Positions 45,276-54,117 of a DNA stretch of 64,000 nucleotides are shown here, in pieces. The notes beneath the pieces were generated by a model. That model was given only the letters and a program-made list of their open reading frames with translations. It was not told where the DNA came from and searched no databases. Source of the stretch: Candidatus Rokuibacteriota bacterium (GTDB lineage Bacteria > Methylomirabilota > Methylomirabilia > Rokubacteriales > CSP1-6); NCBI GenBank assembly GCA_003220225.1, contig QHRU01000043.1, positions 1 to 64,000 of the forward strand, written 5' to 3'. Each line of letters opens with the position of its first letter. The first letter of the stretch is position 1. The position numbers and the translations under genes were made by a program.

Positions 45276-45749
45276 ATGAAAGTTACCATGATGCTGGCCG
45301 ATGCGGCGCAGGCGGTGAACGGCAAGCTCTACATCATGGGCGGCGGGTGGTCGGTGATGGGCCCGGAGCCGACGCCCTATGCCATCGCCCTCAAGGTCGA
45401 GGTCCCGTGGGACGAGACCAACAAGCGCCACACGCTGGTCTTGAGATTGCTCGACGATGACGGGCGTCCCGTCCGCGTGGCGGCGCGGAACGAGGACCCG
45501 ATCGCCCTCGAGATCCCCGCCGACTTCGAGGTGGGCCGCCCCGCCGGGGTGCTCGCGGGCAGCCCCATCGACATGCCGGTCGTCATCAACATCGGCCCGA
45601 TGCCGCTGGCTCATGGCCGACGCTTTGTCTGGCGCTTGTTCATCGATGGCCGATCGGACCCCGACTGGGGCGTCAGCTTCGCCACCCGAGCCCCCTCGGC
45701 CGTGTCCAAGACCCCGGGTCATGGAGGCTCGCCGACCCCGCAGGCTTGA
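45276..45749 (+). CDS. DUF6941 family protein
   Basis: 157 residues. The family pattern is clear: a start like MKVTMMLADAAQAVNGKLYI, a GGGWSVMGPEPTPYAIALKV strand, and PMPLAHGRRFVWRLFIDG towards the end. It is a predicted beta-sandwich of unknown function and often occurs as a single gene. No signal peptide is seen. Confidence 0.78.
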   Translation: MKVTMMLADAAQAVNGKLYIMGGGWSVMGPEPTPYAIALKVEVPWDETNKRHTLVLRLLDDDGRPVRVAARNEDPIALEIPADFEVGRPAGVLAGSPIDMPVVINIGPMPLAHGRRFVWRLFIDGRSDPDWGVSFATRAPSAVSKTPGHGGSPTPQA

Positions 45750-45775
45750 CACCCGGCGCGGGGGGAGCGCATCAT
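45746..45775 (+). promoter_or_regulatory. Sigma70-type promoter of cimA
   Basis: TTGACA (45746-45751), 18 nt spacer, CATCAT (45770-45775). The -10 box overlaps ATG 45774, so that ATG would not be on the transcript. This points to TTG 45801 as the start, with AGGGGAG at 45788-45794. Confidence 0.5.
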
Positions 45776-45800
45776 GCTCGGGCCGCGAGGGGAGCGAAAT

Positions 45801-47387
45801 TTGCGCCGTCTCATCAAGATTTACGACACAACCTTGCGCGACGGGACCCAGGGCGAGGGCGTCTCCTTTTCCATGGAGGACAAGGTCCGGCTCACCTCCA
45901 GGCTGGACGCGCTCGGCATCCACTATATAGAGGGTGGCTGGCCGGGCAGTAACCCCAAGGACCTCCGGTTCTTCCGCCGCATGCAGGACGTCAACCTCAA
46001 GCACGCCAAGCTCGCCGCCTTCAGCATGACCCGCCGGGCCGGGGGCGCGGCCGCGAACGACGCCAACATGCAGGCCCTTGTGGAAGCGGGCGCGCCGGTG
46101 GCGACGATCGTCGGCAAGTCGTGGGACTTCCACGTGGCGGCCGCCCTCGACACCACGCTGGACGAGAACCTCGCGATGATCGAGGACACCATCGCGTACC
46201 TGCGTCCGAGGATGGACGAGGTGATCTTCGACGCCGAGCACTTTTTCGACGGCTTCCGCGCCAACCGCGAGTACGCGCTGGCGACGCTGCGCGCGGCCGA
46301 GACCGCGGGCGCGCACTGGCTCGTGCTCTGCGACACCAACGGGGGAACGCTGCCGCACGAGCTCACCGCGATCCTGCGCGAGGTCACCAGGCACGTGAAG
46401 ACGCCGCTCGGCATTCACGTCCACAACGATGCCGAGTGCGCGGTGGCCAACTCGCTGGCCGCGGTGAGCGAGGGCGTGTCGCAGGTGCAGGGGACGATCA
46501 ACGGCTACGGCGAGCGCTGCGGGAACGCCAACCTCATCTCGATCATCCCGACCCTCGTGCTGAAGATGGGGCTCGACTGCGTTCCCGCGAGCAAGCTGAA
46601 GGAGCTGCGCGACGCCTCGCGGTTCGTGTCGGAGCTGGCGAACCGCAAGCCGTGGGACGCGCAGCCCTACGTCGGCGACTCTGCGTTCGCGCACAAGGGC
46701 GGCATGCACGTCTCCGCGGTGGTCAAGCATCCCGAGACGTACGAGCACGTCGACCCCGGCGCCGTCGGCAATCACCGCCGCGTCCTCGTCTCCGAGCTCG
46801 CGGGCAAGTCGAACATCCTCTGGAAGGCGCGCGAGTACGGCATCGATCTCGACCGCGACACACCCGACTCGCGGCGCATCCTCGACCGGCTCAAGCAGCT
46901 CGAGGACGAGGGCTTCCAGTTCGAGGGCGCGGAGGCCTCGTTCGAGCTCCTGATGGAGCGCGCGCTCGGCCGGTACCGTGCGTACTTCGAGCTCGACGCC
47001 TACCGGGTGATCGTCGAGGAGCAGAGCGGCGACGGCGGGCCGGTGGCCGAGGCTACGGTGCGCGTGCGCGTGAAGGGCATGCTCGAGCACACGGCGGCGG
47101 CGGGCAACGGCCCCGTCAACGCCCTCGACCACGCGCTGCGCAAGGCGCTCGAGGAGTTCTATCCGAACCTCAAGGAGATGCGCCTGCTCGACTACAAGGT
47201 GCGCATCCTCGACGAGTCGAAGGGCACGGCGGCCAAGACGCGCGTGCTGATCACCTCCGGCGACGCGCAGGAGACGTGGGGCACCGTGGGCGTGGCCGAC
47301 AACATCATCGAGGCCTCCTGGCTGGCCCTGGTCGACTCGGTGGAGTACAAGCTGCGCGCCGACGAGCGGCGCCGCGCCAGCGCATGA
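45801..47387 (+). CDS. cimA: Citramalate synthase
   Basis: 528 residues from TTG 45801 (SD AGGGGAG 6 nt upstream; ATG 45774 is unlikely because the promoter overlaps it). It condenses pyruvate and acetyl-CoA to citramalate, the first step of the threonine-independent isoleucine route. The N-terminus is [20 protein letters not shown] with the metal- and pyruvate-binding Arg-Asp. [16 protein letters not shown] gives the metal histidines, and [15 protein letters not shown] is diagnostic. The C-terminal regulatory LeuA dimer domain starts near 390. The type differs from LeuA by its length and the [10 protein letters not shown] block. Confidence 0.92.
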   Translation: MRRLIKIYDTTLRDGTQGEGVSFSMEDKVRLTSRLDALGIHYIEGGWPGSNPKDLRFFRRMQDVNLKHAKLAAFSMTRRAGGAAANDANMQALVEAGAPVATIVGKSWDFHVAAALDTTLDENLAMIEDTIAYLRPRMDEVIFDAEHFFDGFRANREYALATLRAAETAGAHWLVLCDTNGGTLPHELTAILREVTRHVKTPLGIHVHNDAECAVANSLAAVSEGVSQVQGTINGYGERCGNANLISIIPTLVLKMGLDCVPASKLKELRDASRFVSELANRKPWDAQPYVGDSAFAHKGGMHVSAVVKHPETYEHVDPGAVGNHRRVLVSELAGKSNILWKAREYGIDLDRDTPDSRRILDRLKQLEDEGFQFEGAEASFELLMERALGRYRAYFELDAYRVIVEEQSGDGGPVAEATVRVRVKGMLEHTAAAGNGPVNALDHALRKALEEFYPNLKEMRLLDYKVRILDESKGTAAKTRVLITSGDAQETWGTVGVADNIIEASWLALVDSVEYKLRADERRRASA

Positions 47388-47770
47388 CGATCATCGTCGT
47401 CGACGACGAGCCCGCCATCGTGCGGATGTGCGTGCAGGTGCTCCAGGCCAAGGGCCACACCGTGCACGGTTACACCCGTGCGGACGAGGCGCTGGCGAAG
47501 CTGGGCGAGAGCCCGGCCAACCTCGTGGTCGTCGACTACAAGATGCCGGAGTTGAACGGCCTCGACTTCGTGCGGCGCGCGTGGGGGCTGCGGCCCGGCC
47601 TGCGCGTGCTCATGATCACGGCCCACGGCACGCGCGAGGTGATGAAGCAGGCGAACGCGGCGGGCGTGCAGACCATCGTGCTCAAGCCGTTCACGCCGAG
47701 CGAGCTGGCCGACGGCGTCGCGGCTGCCCTCAAGGACAGGGTGGACCGCCCCGCCACCGGAGACGCCTGA
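47384..47770 (+). CDS. Single-domain response regulator (CheY-like receiver)
   Basis: 128 residues from ATG 47384, overlapping cimA by ATGA. Acidic pair DDEP is near residue 7, the phospho-acceptor Asp is in [12 protein letters not shown] near 51, and the switch Lys is in [11 protein letters not shown]. There is no output domain. It ends 176 bp before the GAF-HlyD gene. A role in that cluster is only suggested by position, and no cognate kinase is adjacent. Confidence 0.88.
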   Translation: MTIIVVDDEPAIVRMCVQVLQAKGHTVHGYTRADEALAKLGESPANLVVVDYKMPELNGLDFVRRAWGLRPGLRVLMITAHGTREVMKQANAAGVQTIVLKPFTPSELADGVAAALKDRVDRPATGDA

Positions 47771-47921
47771 GGGCCGACTCAGCCGCCACGCGTCCCACAG
47801 ATTTCCCTTGCCATCGGGTGAGGCGCTCGATGAGAATGGCCGGCGCGCAGCGTTCGAGCGAACAGCGAACGCACCCGCGGCCGGGTGGGGCCGACTGCAT
47901 CACGCGCTGAGTGCCGGGTCA

Positions 47922-47935
47922 ATCCATTGATGGAT
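47922..47935. promoter_or_regulatory. Palindrome ATCCAT-TG-ATGGAT before the GAF-HlyD gene
   Basis: A perfect 6 bp inverted repeat with a 2 nt centre. It overlaps the start of a 6-codon minicistron (47930-47950). It could be an operator or part of the translation start region. Confidence 0.3.
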
Positions 47936-47950
47936 GACATCTCGATTTGA
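47930..47950 (+). other. Six-codon leader minicistron overlapping the GAF-HlyD start
   Basis: ATG GAT GAC ATC TCG ATT TGA encodes MDDISI and its stop overlaps the TTG start at 47947 (TTGA). The main protein begins MRDDISI, so a near-identical 15 bp stretch is repeated in another frame. It may couple translation or be a duplicated 5' end. Confidence 0.35.
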
Positions 47951-49839
47951 GGGACGACATCTCGATTCGCACCGACCGCCGCACCGACGCTCCCCCCGAT
48001 CCCGACGACCTGCTCTGGCGCCAGTTCGACGAGGCCACCGGCCCCGAGGCGTTCGCCCGCACCTGGCTGACGCTGCAGTGCCGCATGATCCCGGGCGTCA
48101 CCAGCGGCGTCCTCGTCCTCAAGGGACCCGAGCCCGGCCGCTTCGTGCCCGCCGCGCTCTGGCCCGACGGCCGCCGCGCGCGCCCGCACCTCGGCCAGGT
48201 CGCCGAGCGCGCGCTGCAGCAGCGCCGCGCCGTGATCGTGCCGGTCCCGCAGCCGCAGAGCGAGACCGAGCCCACGGCGCCGCCGCGCGTACGCTACGAC
48301 GTCGCGCTGCCGCTCGAGGCCGAGGGCGAGCTGCAGGGCGTGGTGGCCGTCGACGTGCCGGCGCGCACCGACCGCGAGGCCGAGGCGATCGTTCGCCACC
48401 TCAAGTGGGGCGTGGCCTGGCTCGAGATCTCGCGGCTGCGCCGCGACACCTCGCGTGCCGCCGTCGTGCGCGACCGGCTGCAGACCGTGCTCGACCTCGT
48501 GGCCGCCGGCTTCGGGCACGAGCGCTTCAGGGCTTCCGCCACCGCCTTCGTCACCGCGGTGGCGACGCGGCTGGGCGCGGAGCGCGTGACGCTCGGCTTC
48601 GGGCACGGCGGCCACGCGCGCGTGGTCGCGGTGTCGCACAGCGCGAAGTTCTCCGGCAACAGCAACCTGGTGCGCGCGGTCGAGCAGGCGATGGACGAGG
48701 CGATGGACCAGCGCGCCGTCGTGGTGTGGCCGCAGCCCGTCGACTGGCGACCGCAGGTGGCGCGCGCGCACGCCGAGCTGTCCCGCCAGCACGGCGCCGG
48801 CGGCGCCGTGTGCACGGCATCGCTCGTGGAGGGCGGCCGTGTGCTCGGCGCGCTGACGGTGGAGCGGCCCGCCGACCAGCCGTTCGACGCGGTGACGCTC
48901 GAGCTGATCGAGGTCCTCGCCGCGCTGGCGGGACCGATCCTCGAGCGCGGCCGGCGCGACGACCGGTGGCTCGGCGCCAAGATCGCGGACTCTGCGCGCG
49001 ACCTGGTCCGGCGCGTCGTCGGTCCCAGCCACCTCAAGCTCAAGATCGCGCTGGCGATGGCGGCGATCGCCGTGGTGCTCCTCGCCACGGTGCGGGGCGA
49101 CTTCCGTGTCGCGTCCGCCGCCACCCTGGAGCCGGTGATCCGCCAGGCGCTGACGGCGCCGTTCGCCGGCTACGTCGCGCAGGCACCCGCCCGCGCCGGC
49201 GACATCGTCGGGCAGGGCGCGCTCATGGCCACCCTCGACGACCGCGAGCTGCGGCTCAACCGGCTCAAGTGGCTCAGCCAGCAGGAGCAGCTCGTGCGGC
49301 AATACCACCAGGCGATGGCCAACCGCAACTGGGCCGCGGTCGTGATCCTGACCGCCCAGATCGATCAGGCCAAGAGCGAGGTCTCGCTGATCGACTACCA
49401 GCTCGCGCACACGCGGCTCACCGCGCCGTTCCGCGGCATCATCGTGACCGGCGACCTCAGCCAGTCGCTGGCCGCCCCCGTCGAGCGCGGCCAGGTGCTC
49501 TTCGAGCTCGCGCCGCTCGACGCCTACCGGGTGGTCCTGCAGGTGAACGAGCGCGACGTCACGTACGTGAAGGTCGGGCAGGGCGGGAGGCTGCTGCTCA
49601 CGGGCAGCCCGTCCGAGCCGATGGCGTTCGTCGTCGAGAAGGTCACGCCGGTCTCGACCGCGAAGGAAGGCCACAACTTCTTCCGCGTCGAGGCCAAGCT
49701 CGATCGCCAGATCGAGCGCCTGCGCCCCGGCATGGAGGGCGTGGGCAAGGTCGAGATCGACCGCCGGCTCTACGCCTGGATCTGGACTCGCCAGGTGATC
49801 GACTGGCTCCGCCTGCAGCTCTGGAAATGGCTGCCGTGA
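47947..49839 (+). CDS. Double-GAF / transmembrane / HlyD-type adaptor protein
   Basis: 630 residues from TTG 47947. Two GAF-like domains (about 30-162 and 175-335) are cytoplasmic. One membrane helix follows (about 365-382). A HlyD/biotin-lipoyl periplasmic adaptor makes up the rest: APFAGYVAQAPARAGDIVGQ, a short coiled hairpin near 420-470 and the second half LTAPFRGIIVTGDLSQSL. Fusing a cytosolic ligand-sensing domain to an export adaptor is unusual. Downstream lie PqqD-M50-HlyD, SecA-like and HlyD genes. The N-terminal domain ligand is unknown. Confidence 0.82.
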   Translation: MRDDISIRTDRRTDAPPDPDDLLWRQFDEATGPEAFARTWLTLQCRMIPGVTSGVLVLKGPEPGRFVPAALWPDGRRARPHLGQVAERALQQRRAVIVPVPQPQSETEPTAPPRVRYDVALPLEAEGELQGVVAVDVPARTDREAEAIVRHLKWGVAWLEISRLRRDTSRAAVVRDRLQTVLDLVAAGFGHERFRASATAFVTAVATRLGAERVTLGFGHGGHARVVAVSHSAKFSGNSNLVRAVEQAMDEAMDQRAVVVWPQPVDWRPQVARAHAELSRQHGAGGAVCTASLVEGGRVLGALTVERPADQPFDAVTLELIEVLAALAGPILERGRRDDRWLGAKIADSARDLVRRVVGPSHLKLKIALAMAAIAVVLLATVRGDFRVASAATLEPVIRQALTAPFAGYVAQAPARAGDIVGQGALMATLDDRELRLNRLKWLSQQEQLVRQYHQAMANRNWAAVVILTAQIDQAKSEVSLIDYQLAHTRLTAPFRGIIVTGDLSQSLAAPVERGQVLFELAPLDAYRVVLQVNERDVTYVKVGQGGRLLLTGSPSEPMAFVVEKVTPVSTAKEGHNFFRVEAKLDRQIERLRPGMEGVGKVEIDRRLYAWIWTRQVIDWLRLQLWKWLP

Positions 49840-49846
49840 TCGAGGA

Positions 49847-49918
49847 GCGCCACGGCTCCGCCGGGGCGTTCCGAGCCGCCCTGGGGGGTGTGGGGGGCCA
49901 TGTCGGGGCCCCCCACGA
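49847..49918 (-). repeat. Dispersed two-hairpin repeat, copy 3 (minus orientation)
   Basis: It occupies nearly all of the 85 bp between the GAF-HlyD and M50 genes. Read on the minus strand it matches copy 2 over its whole length, with loop CCGACAT in hairpin 1 and CGCCCCGGC-GGA-GCCGTGGCG in hairpin 2. Confidence 0.85.
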
Positions 49919-49924
49919 CGATTG

Positions 49925-52072
49925 ATGCCACGGCCAATCTTCAGCGCCGCGTGGTACCGGGTCGCGACGCTCACGCCGCGCATCCGGACGAACGCCCTCA
50001 TCGCGCGCCATCAGTATCGCGGCCAGACGTGGTACGTCCTGCGCGACGTCGCGAGCAACCGCGTCTACCGCTTCCACCCCGCGAGCTACGCGCTCATCGG
50101 CCTCATGGACGGCCGCCGCACCGTGCAGGATCTCTGGGACCTCGCGGTCGCGCAGCTCGGCGACGACGCGCCGACCCAGGACGAGCTGATTTTATTGCTG
50201 AGCCAGCTGCACTCCGCCGACGTGCTGCAGTGCGAGGTGCCGCCCGACACGGCCGAGCTGCTGCGGCGCGGCCAGCAGATGTCGCGGCGGCAGCTGATGA
50301 GCCAGTGGCTGAGCCCGCTCTCCTGGCGCTTCCACGTCCTCGATCCCGAGCCGCTGCTGCGGCGGCTGCTGCCGTGGTTCCGGCCGCTGTTCGCGCCGCT
50401 CGGTCTGGTGCCGTGGCTGGCCATCGTGGTCCCCGCCCTCGTCCTCATGGCCGTGCACTGGGAGGCGCTCACCGAGAACTTCATCGACCGCGTCACCACG
50501 CCCGAGAACGCGCTGGCGCTGTTCCTGCTCTTCCCGATCATCAAGGCCCTGCACGAGCTCGGCCACGCCGCGGCCATCAAGGCGTACGGGGGCGAGGTCC
50601 ACGACATGGGCGTGATGCTCCTCGTCTTCACGCCGATCCCGTACGTCGACGCGTCGTCGGCGACGGCCTTCGGCAGCAAGTGGCGGCGCTTCGTCGTCGG
50701 CGGCGCCGGCATGATGGTGGAGCTCGTCATCGCCTCGGTGGCGCTCTATGTGTGGCTGGGCGCCCAGCCGGGCGTCGCCCGCTCGCTCGCGCACTACGCG
50801 ATCATCCTCGCCGGCATCTCGACCGTGCTCTTCAACGGCAACCCGCTGCTGCGCTACGACGGCTACTACATGCTGGTCGATCTGCTCGAGATCCCGAACC
50901 TCTACACGCGCTCACGGACGTGGCTCGGCTGGGCCGCCGAGCGGTACCTGTTCGGGGTGCTCGACGCCGAGCCGCCGCAGGCGACACCGGGCGAGCGGGT
51001 CTGGTTCGTGCTGTACGGGGTCGGCTCGTTCCTGTACCGGATCCTCGTCGTCGTCGCGATCGCGTTCTTCCTGCTCGACCGCGTCTTCTACGTCGCGGTT
51101 GGCCTGCTGCTGCTGACGCTGAGCATGTGGGTGGTCGTGCCGCTCATGAAGGGCGTGCGCTACCTGGCGCACAGCCCGCGGCTGCGCCGAACGCGCACCC
51201 GCGCGGTCCTCGTGACGTCGGGCGTCGCCGTGGCCGTGGTGCTCCTGCTCGCGATCATCCCGATGCCGCATCGCACGCGCGCAGAGGGCGTCGTCTGGGT
51301 GCCCGAGGAGGCGCTGGTGCGGCCCGACACCGAGGGCTTCATCGAACGGCTGGCCGCGCGTCCGGGCGTGCGTGTGAAACCCGGCGACGCGCTCGTCGTC
51401 CTCGGCAACCAGGAGCTCGCCTCGCGCGAGGCCGTGGCCGAGGCGCGGGTGCGCGAGCTGCGCGCCCGATACGACGCCGAGCGGCCGAACGACACCGTGC
51501 GCATGCAGATCGTGGAGGAGGAGCTGCGCTACTCGGTGGAGGAGCTGGCGCGCGTCCGCCAGCGGCTGGCGGGGCTCATCCTGCGCGCGAACACCGAGGG
51601 CACCTTCATCATCCCGCAGCCCGAGAGCCTGCCCGGCCGCTTCGTGAAGAAGGGCGACCTGCTGGCGTACGTGCTCGATCTGCAGCGCGTGACCGTGCGA
51701 GCGGTCGTGGGCCAGGCCAACATCGACCTCGTCCGTCACCGGCGCCACGGGATCGAGGTGCGGCTGGCCGAGCGGCTGGACGATCCCCGACCCGCCATGC
51801 TCACGCGCGAGGTGCCGGGCGCGCGCGAGCAGCTGCCGTCGCCCGCGCTCGGCAGCGCCGGGGGCGGCAACATCGTGACCGATCCGCGCGACCCGCAGGG
51901 CGTGACCGCGCTCGGCAAGGTGTTTCAGCTCGACCTCGACGTGCCCTCGGCCACGGGCCTGGTGGACGTCGGCGGCCGCGTCTACGTCCGCTTCGACCAT
52001 GGGTGGACGCCGCTGGCCAACCAGTGGTACTTCGAGCTGCGCCAGCTCTTCCTCGCCCGCTTCGATGTCTAG
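49925..52072 (+). CDS. PqqD-like / M50 site-2 protease / HlyD fusion membrane protein
   Basis: 715 residues from ATG 49925 (TTG 49922 is possible). Residues about 35-105 resemble a PqqD-type peptide-binding domain (WYVLRDVASNRVYRFHPASY and a helical end). Several membrane helices follow. The M50 zinc site is HELGH (210-214) with the later aspartate in NPLLRYDGYY (near 312), both intact. The C-terminal 270 residues are a HlyD-type adaptor half with FIERLAARPGVRVKPGDALV and FIIPQPESLPGRFVKKGDL. It probably cleaves or handles a peptide in the membrane while linking to the periplasm. It is flanked by inverted copies of the dispersed repeat. Confidence 0.85.
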   Translation: MPRPIFSAAWYRVATLTPRIRTNALIARHQYRGQTWYVLRDVASNRVYRFHPASYALIGLMDGRRTVQDLWDLAVAQLGDDAPTQDELILLLSQLHSADVLQCEVPPDTAELLRRGQQMSRRQLMSQWLSPLSWRFHVLDPEPLLRRLLPWFRPLFAPLGLVPWLAIVVPALVLMAVHWEALTENFIDRVTTPENALALFLLFPIIKALHELGHAAAIKAYGGEVHDMGVMLLVFTPIPYVDASSATAFGSKWRRFVVGGAGMMVELVIASVALYVWLGAQPGVARSLAHYAIILAGISTVLFNGNPLLRYDGYYMLVDLLEIPNLYTRSRTWLGWAAERYLFGVLDAEPPQATPGERVWFVLYGVGSFLYRILVVVAIAFFLLDRVFYVAVGLLLLTLSMWVVVPLMKGVRYLAHSPRLRRTRTRAVLVTSGVAVAVVLLLAIIPMPHRTRAEGVVWVPEEALVRPDTEGFIERLAARPGVRVKPGDALVVLGNQELASREAVAEARVRELRARYDAERPNDTVRMQIVEEELRYSVEELARVRQRLAGLILRANTEGTFIIPQPESLPGRFVKKGDLLAYVLDLQRVTVRAVVGQANIDLVRHRRHGIEVRLAERLDDPRPAMLTREVPGAREQLPSPALGSAGGGNIVTDPRDPQGVTALGKVFQLDLDVPSATGLVDVGGRVYVRFDHGWTPLANQWYFELRQLFLARFDV

Positions 52073-52075
52073 CGA

Positions 52076-52142
52076 GATGGGGGGCCCCGAGATGGCCCCC
52101 CAAACCCCCCATGCTCCGGGCGCCTCGGCGAAGCCGTGGCGC
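52076..52142 (+). repeat. Dispersed two-hairpin repeat, copy 4
   Basis: It lies in the 76 bp between the M50 stop and the SecA-like ATG. Hairpin 1 has loop CCGAGAT and hairpin 2 reads GCGCCTCGGC-GAA-GCCGTGGCGC with one mismatch. It has no stop codon in the SecA-like frame, so it would be translated if ATG 52065 were used. Confidence 0.85.
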
Positions 52143-52148
52143 CCGTCG

Positions 52149-54104
52149 ATGCGGCGCCAGGCGTCCGGCGGCAGCGCGCTGCTGCCGCCGATCTCGTCCG
52201 CGTACGCCGAGCGCGAGTCGGAGCGGGACGGGTGGATCGAGCGCGCCGTCCACCGGGCGCGCGGCGTGGCCGTGCGCCACCGCCGACGCGCCCCGCAGTG
52301 GGGCCGGCTCGTCGCCGAGATCGCCGATTGCAGCCGCGCGCTGGACGGCGTCACCGACGCGATGCTCCGGCGCTCGGCCTCCGAGCTGGGCGAGCGCCTG
52401 CGCCGCGAGGGGTTCCGCGGGGAGCTGATCACGCGCGTCTTCGCCCTGGTGCGCGAGGCGGCCGACCGGACCATCGGGCAGCGGCACTACGACGTCCAGA
52501 TGATCGGCGGCGCCGTCCTGCTGGACGGCGCGGTCGCCGAGATGGAGACGGGCGAGGGCAAGACGTTGACGGCGACGCTCGCCGCCTCGGCGGCCGCGCT
52601 GGCCGGTTGGCCGGTGCACATCGTGACCGTCAACGATTACCTCGCCAAGCGCGACGCCGAGTGGATGGGCCCCATCTACCGCGCGCTGGGGCTGCGCGTC
52701 GGGCTGGTCGTCCACGGCCTGGCCCCCGACGAGCGCCGGACCGCCTACGCCTGCGACATCACCTATGTGACCAACAAGGAGATCGCCTTCGACTACCTGC
52801 GCGACCGGATTACCCTGCGCGGGCATCCGTCGCGGCTGCAGCTGCAGCTCGAGCGGCTCGGGGGGTCGGACGCGCGGGTGCGGCGGCTGTTGCTGCGGGG
52901 CCTGGTCTACGCGATCGTCGACGAGGCCGACAGCGTCCTGGTCGACGAGGCGCGCACCCCGCTCATCATCTCGGGAGCAGGGGACGACGCGCCGGAGCGG
53001 AAGCTCTACGAGACGACGCTCGAGATCGCCACCGCGCTGACGGCGCCTCGCGACTTCGCGCTGAGCCGCCCCGACCGCCCGATCGAGCTGACGACCGCGG
53101 GCCGCGAGCGGATCGCGGAGCTGGCGACGCCGCACGGCGGGCTGTGGACGGGCCGGCACCGCCGCGAGGAGCTGATCCGCCAGGGGCTCACCGCGCTCTA
53201 CCAGATGGAGCGCGACAAGCACTACCTGGTCCGCGACGGCCGCGTGCAGATCATCGACGAGTTCACCGGCCGGATCATGGCCGACCGCGCCTGGGAGCAG
53301 GGCCTGCACCAGCTGGTCGAGGTGAAGGAGCACTGCGAGCTGACCAACCGCCGCGACCCGCTGGCCCGCATCAGCTACCAGCGCTTCTTCCGCCGCTACC
53401 TCCGCCTGGCCGGCATGACCGGCACCGCCAAGGAAGTGGCCGGCGAGCTCTGGGCGGTGTACCGGATGCCCGTCGTTCGGGTGCCGACCAACCGTCCGCT
53501 GAACAGACGGGCCCTCGAGCCGCATGTCTGTGCGACGGAGGACGAGAAGTGGGCGGCGATCGTCCGCCGCATCGCCGAGGTCCACGTCCAGGGCCGGCCG
53601 ATCCTGGTGGGCACCCGGTCGGTCGGCGCCTCCGAGCACCTGAGCCTGCTCCTCAATCGGGTCCATCTTCCGCACGTGGTGCTCAACGCGCGGCAGGACA
53701 GCGACGAGGCCGAGATCGTGGCGAAGGCGGGCGAGCGCGGCCGGATCACCGTCGCGACCAACATGGCCGGCCGCGGCACCGACATCCGGCTGGCGGAGGG
53801 CGTCGTCAACCTCGGCGGGCTCCACGTGATCGCGACCGAGTTCCACGAGGCGGGTCGGATCGACCGGCAGCTGTCCGGCCGGTGCGGTCGGCAGGGGGAT
53901 CCCGGGACGCACGAGGCGTTCGCGTCCCTGGAGGACGAAGTCGTCCGCCACGCCATGTGGGCACACTGGCTCGGGGCCAAACCCCTCCGGGTCCGGCTCG
54001 CCCAGAAGACGGCGGAGCGTCTGTACTCGCGGATGCGCCGGGACCTGCTCCGATATGACGACCACATGGAAAACGCCCTGGCCTTTTCGGGCCGTGGCGA
54101 GTGA
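52149..54104 (+). CDS. SecA-like translocase ATPase lacking the C-terminal third
   Basis: 651 residues from ATG 52149, taken because it follows the repeat; ATG 52065 would add 28 mostly repeat-coded residues. The SecA motor is clear: Walker A METGEGKT (132-139), NDYLAKRDAEWM, the DEAD box VDEADSVLVDEARTPL near 257, and NMAGRGTDI with GRCGRQGDPG in the second nucleotide domain. The crosslinking domain is reduced. After RRDLLRYDDHME the protein stops, so the helical wing, two-helix finger and zinc tail of SecA (about 830-900 residues) are absent. It is probably a specialised ATPase of this cluster and not the housekeeping SecA. Confidence 0.87.
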   Translation: MRRQASGGSALLPPISSAYAERESERDGWIERAVHRARGVAVRHRRRAPQWGRLVAEIADCSRALDGVTDAMLRRSASELGERLRREGFRGELITRVFALVREAADRTIGQRHYDVQMIGGAVLLDGAVAEMETGEGKTLTATLAASAAALAGWPVHIVTVNDYLAKRDAEWMGPIYRALGLRVGLVVHGLAPDERRTAYACDITYVTNKEIAFDYLRDRITLRGHPSRLQLQLERLGGSDARVRRLLLRGLVYAIVDEADSVLVDEARTPLIISGAGDDAPERKLYETTLEIATALTAPRDFALSRPDRPIELTTAGRERIAELATPHGGLWTGRHRREELIRQGLTALYQMERDKHYLVRDGRVQIIDEFTGRIMADRAWEQGLHQLVEVKEHCELTNRRDPLARISYQRFFRRYLRLAGMTGTAKEVAGELWAVYRMPVVRVPTNRPLNRRALEPHVCATEDEKWAAIVRRIAEVHVQGRPILVGTRSVGASEHLSLLLNRVHLPHVVLNARQDSDEAEIVAKAGERGRITVATNMAGRGTDIRLAEGVVNLGGLHVIATEFHEAGRIDRQLSGRCGRQGDPGTHEAFASLEDEVVRHAMWAHWLGAKPLRVRLAQKTAERLYSRMRRDLLRYDDHMENALAFSGRGE

Positions 54105-54117
54105 AGGAGGTGGTCGC

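Noticed and set aside
47830-47910. 26-codon ORF between the receiver and GAF-HlyD genes
   Set aside because: Composition resembles out-of-frame GC-rich sequence and there is no ribosome site or similarity to a known peptide.
52065-52148. Repeat-coded N-terminal extension of the SecA-like protein
   Set aside because: ATG 52065 is possible, but the extra residues come from the dispersed repeat and SecA similarity starts after ATG 52149.
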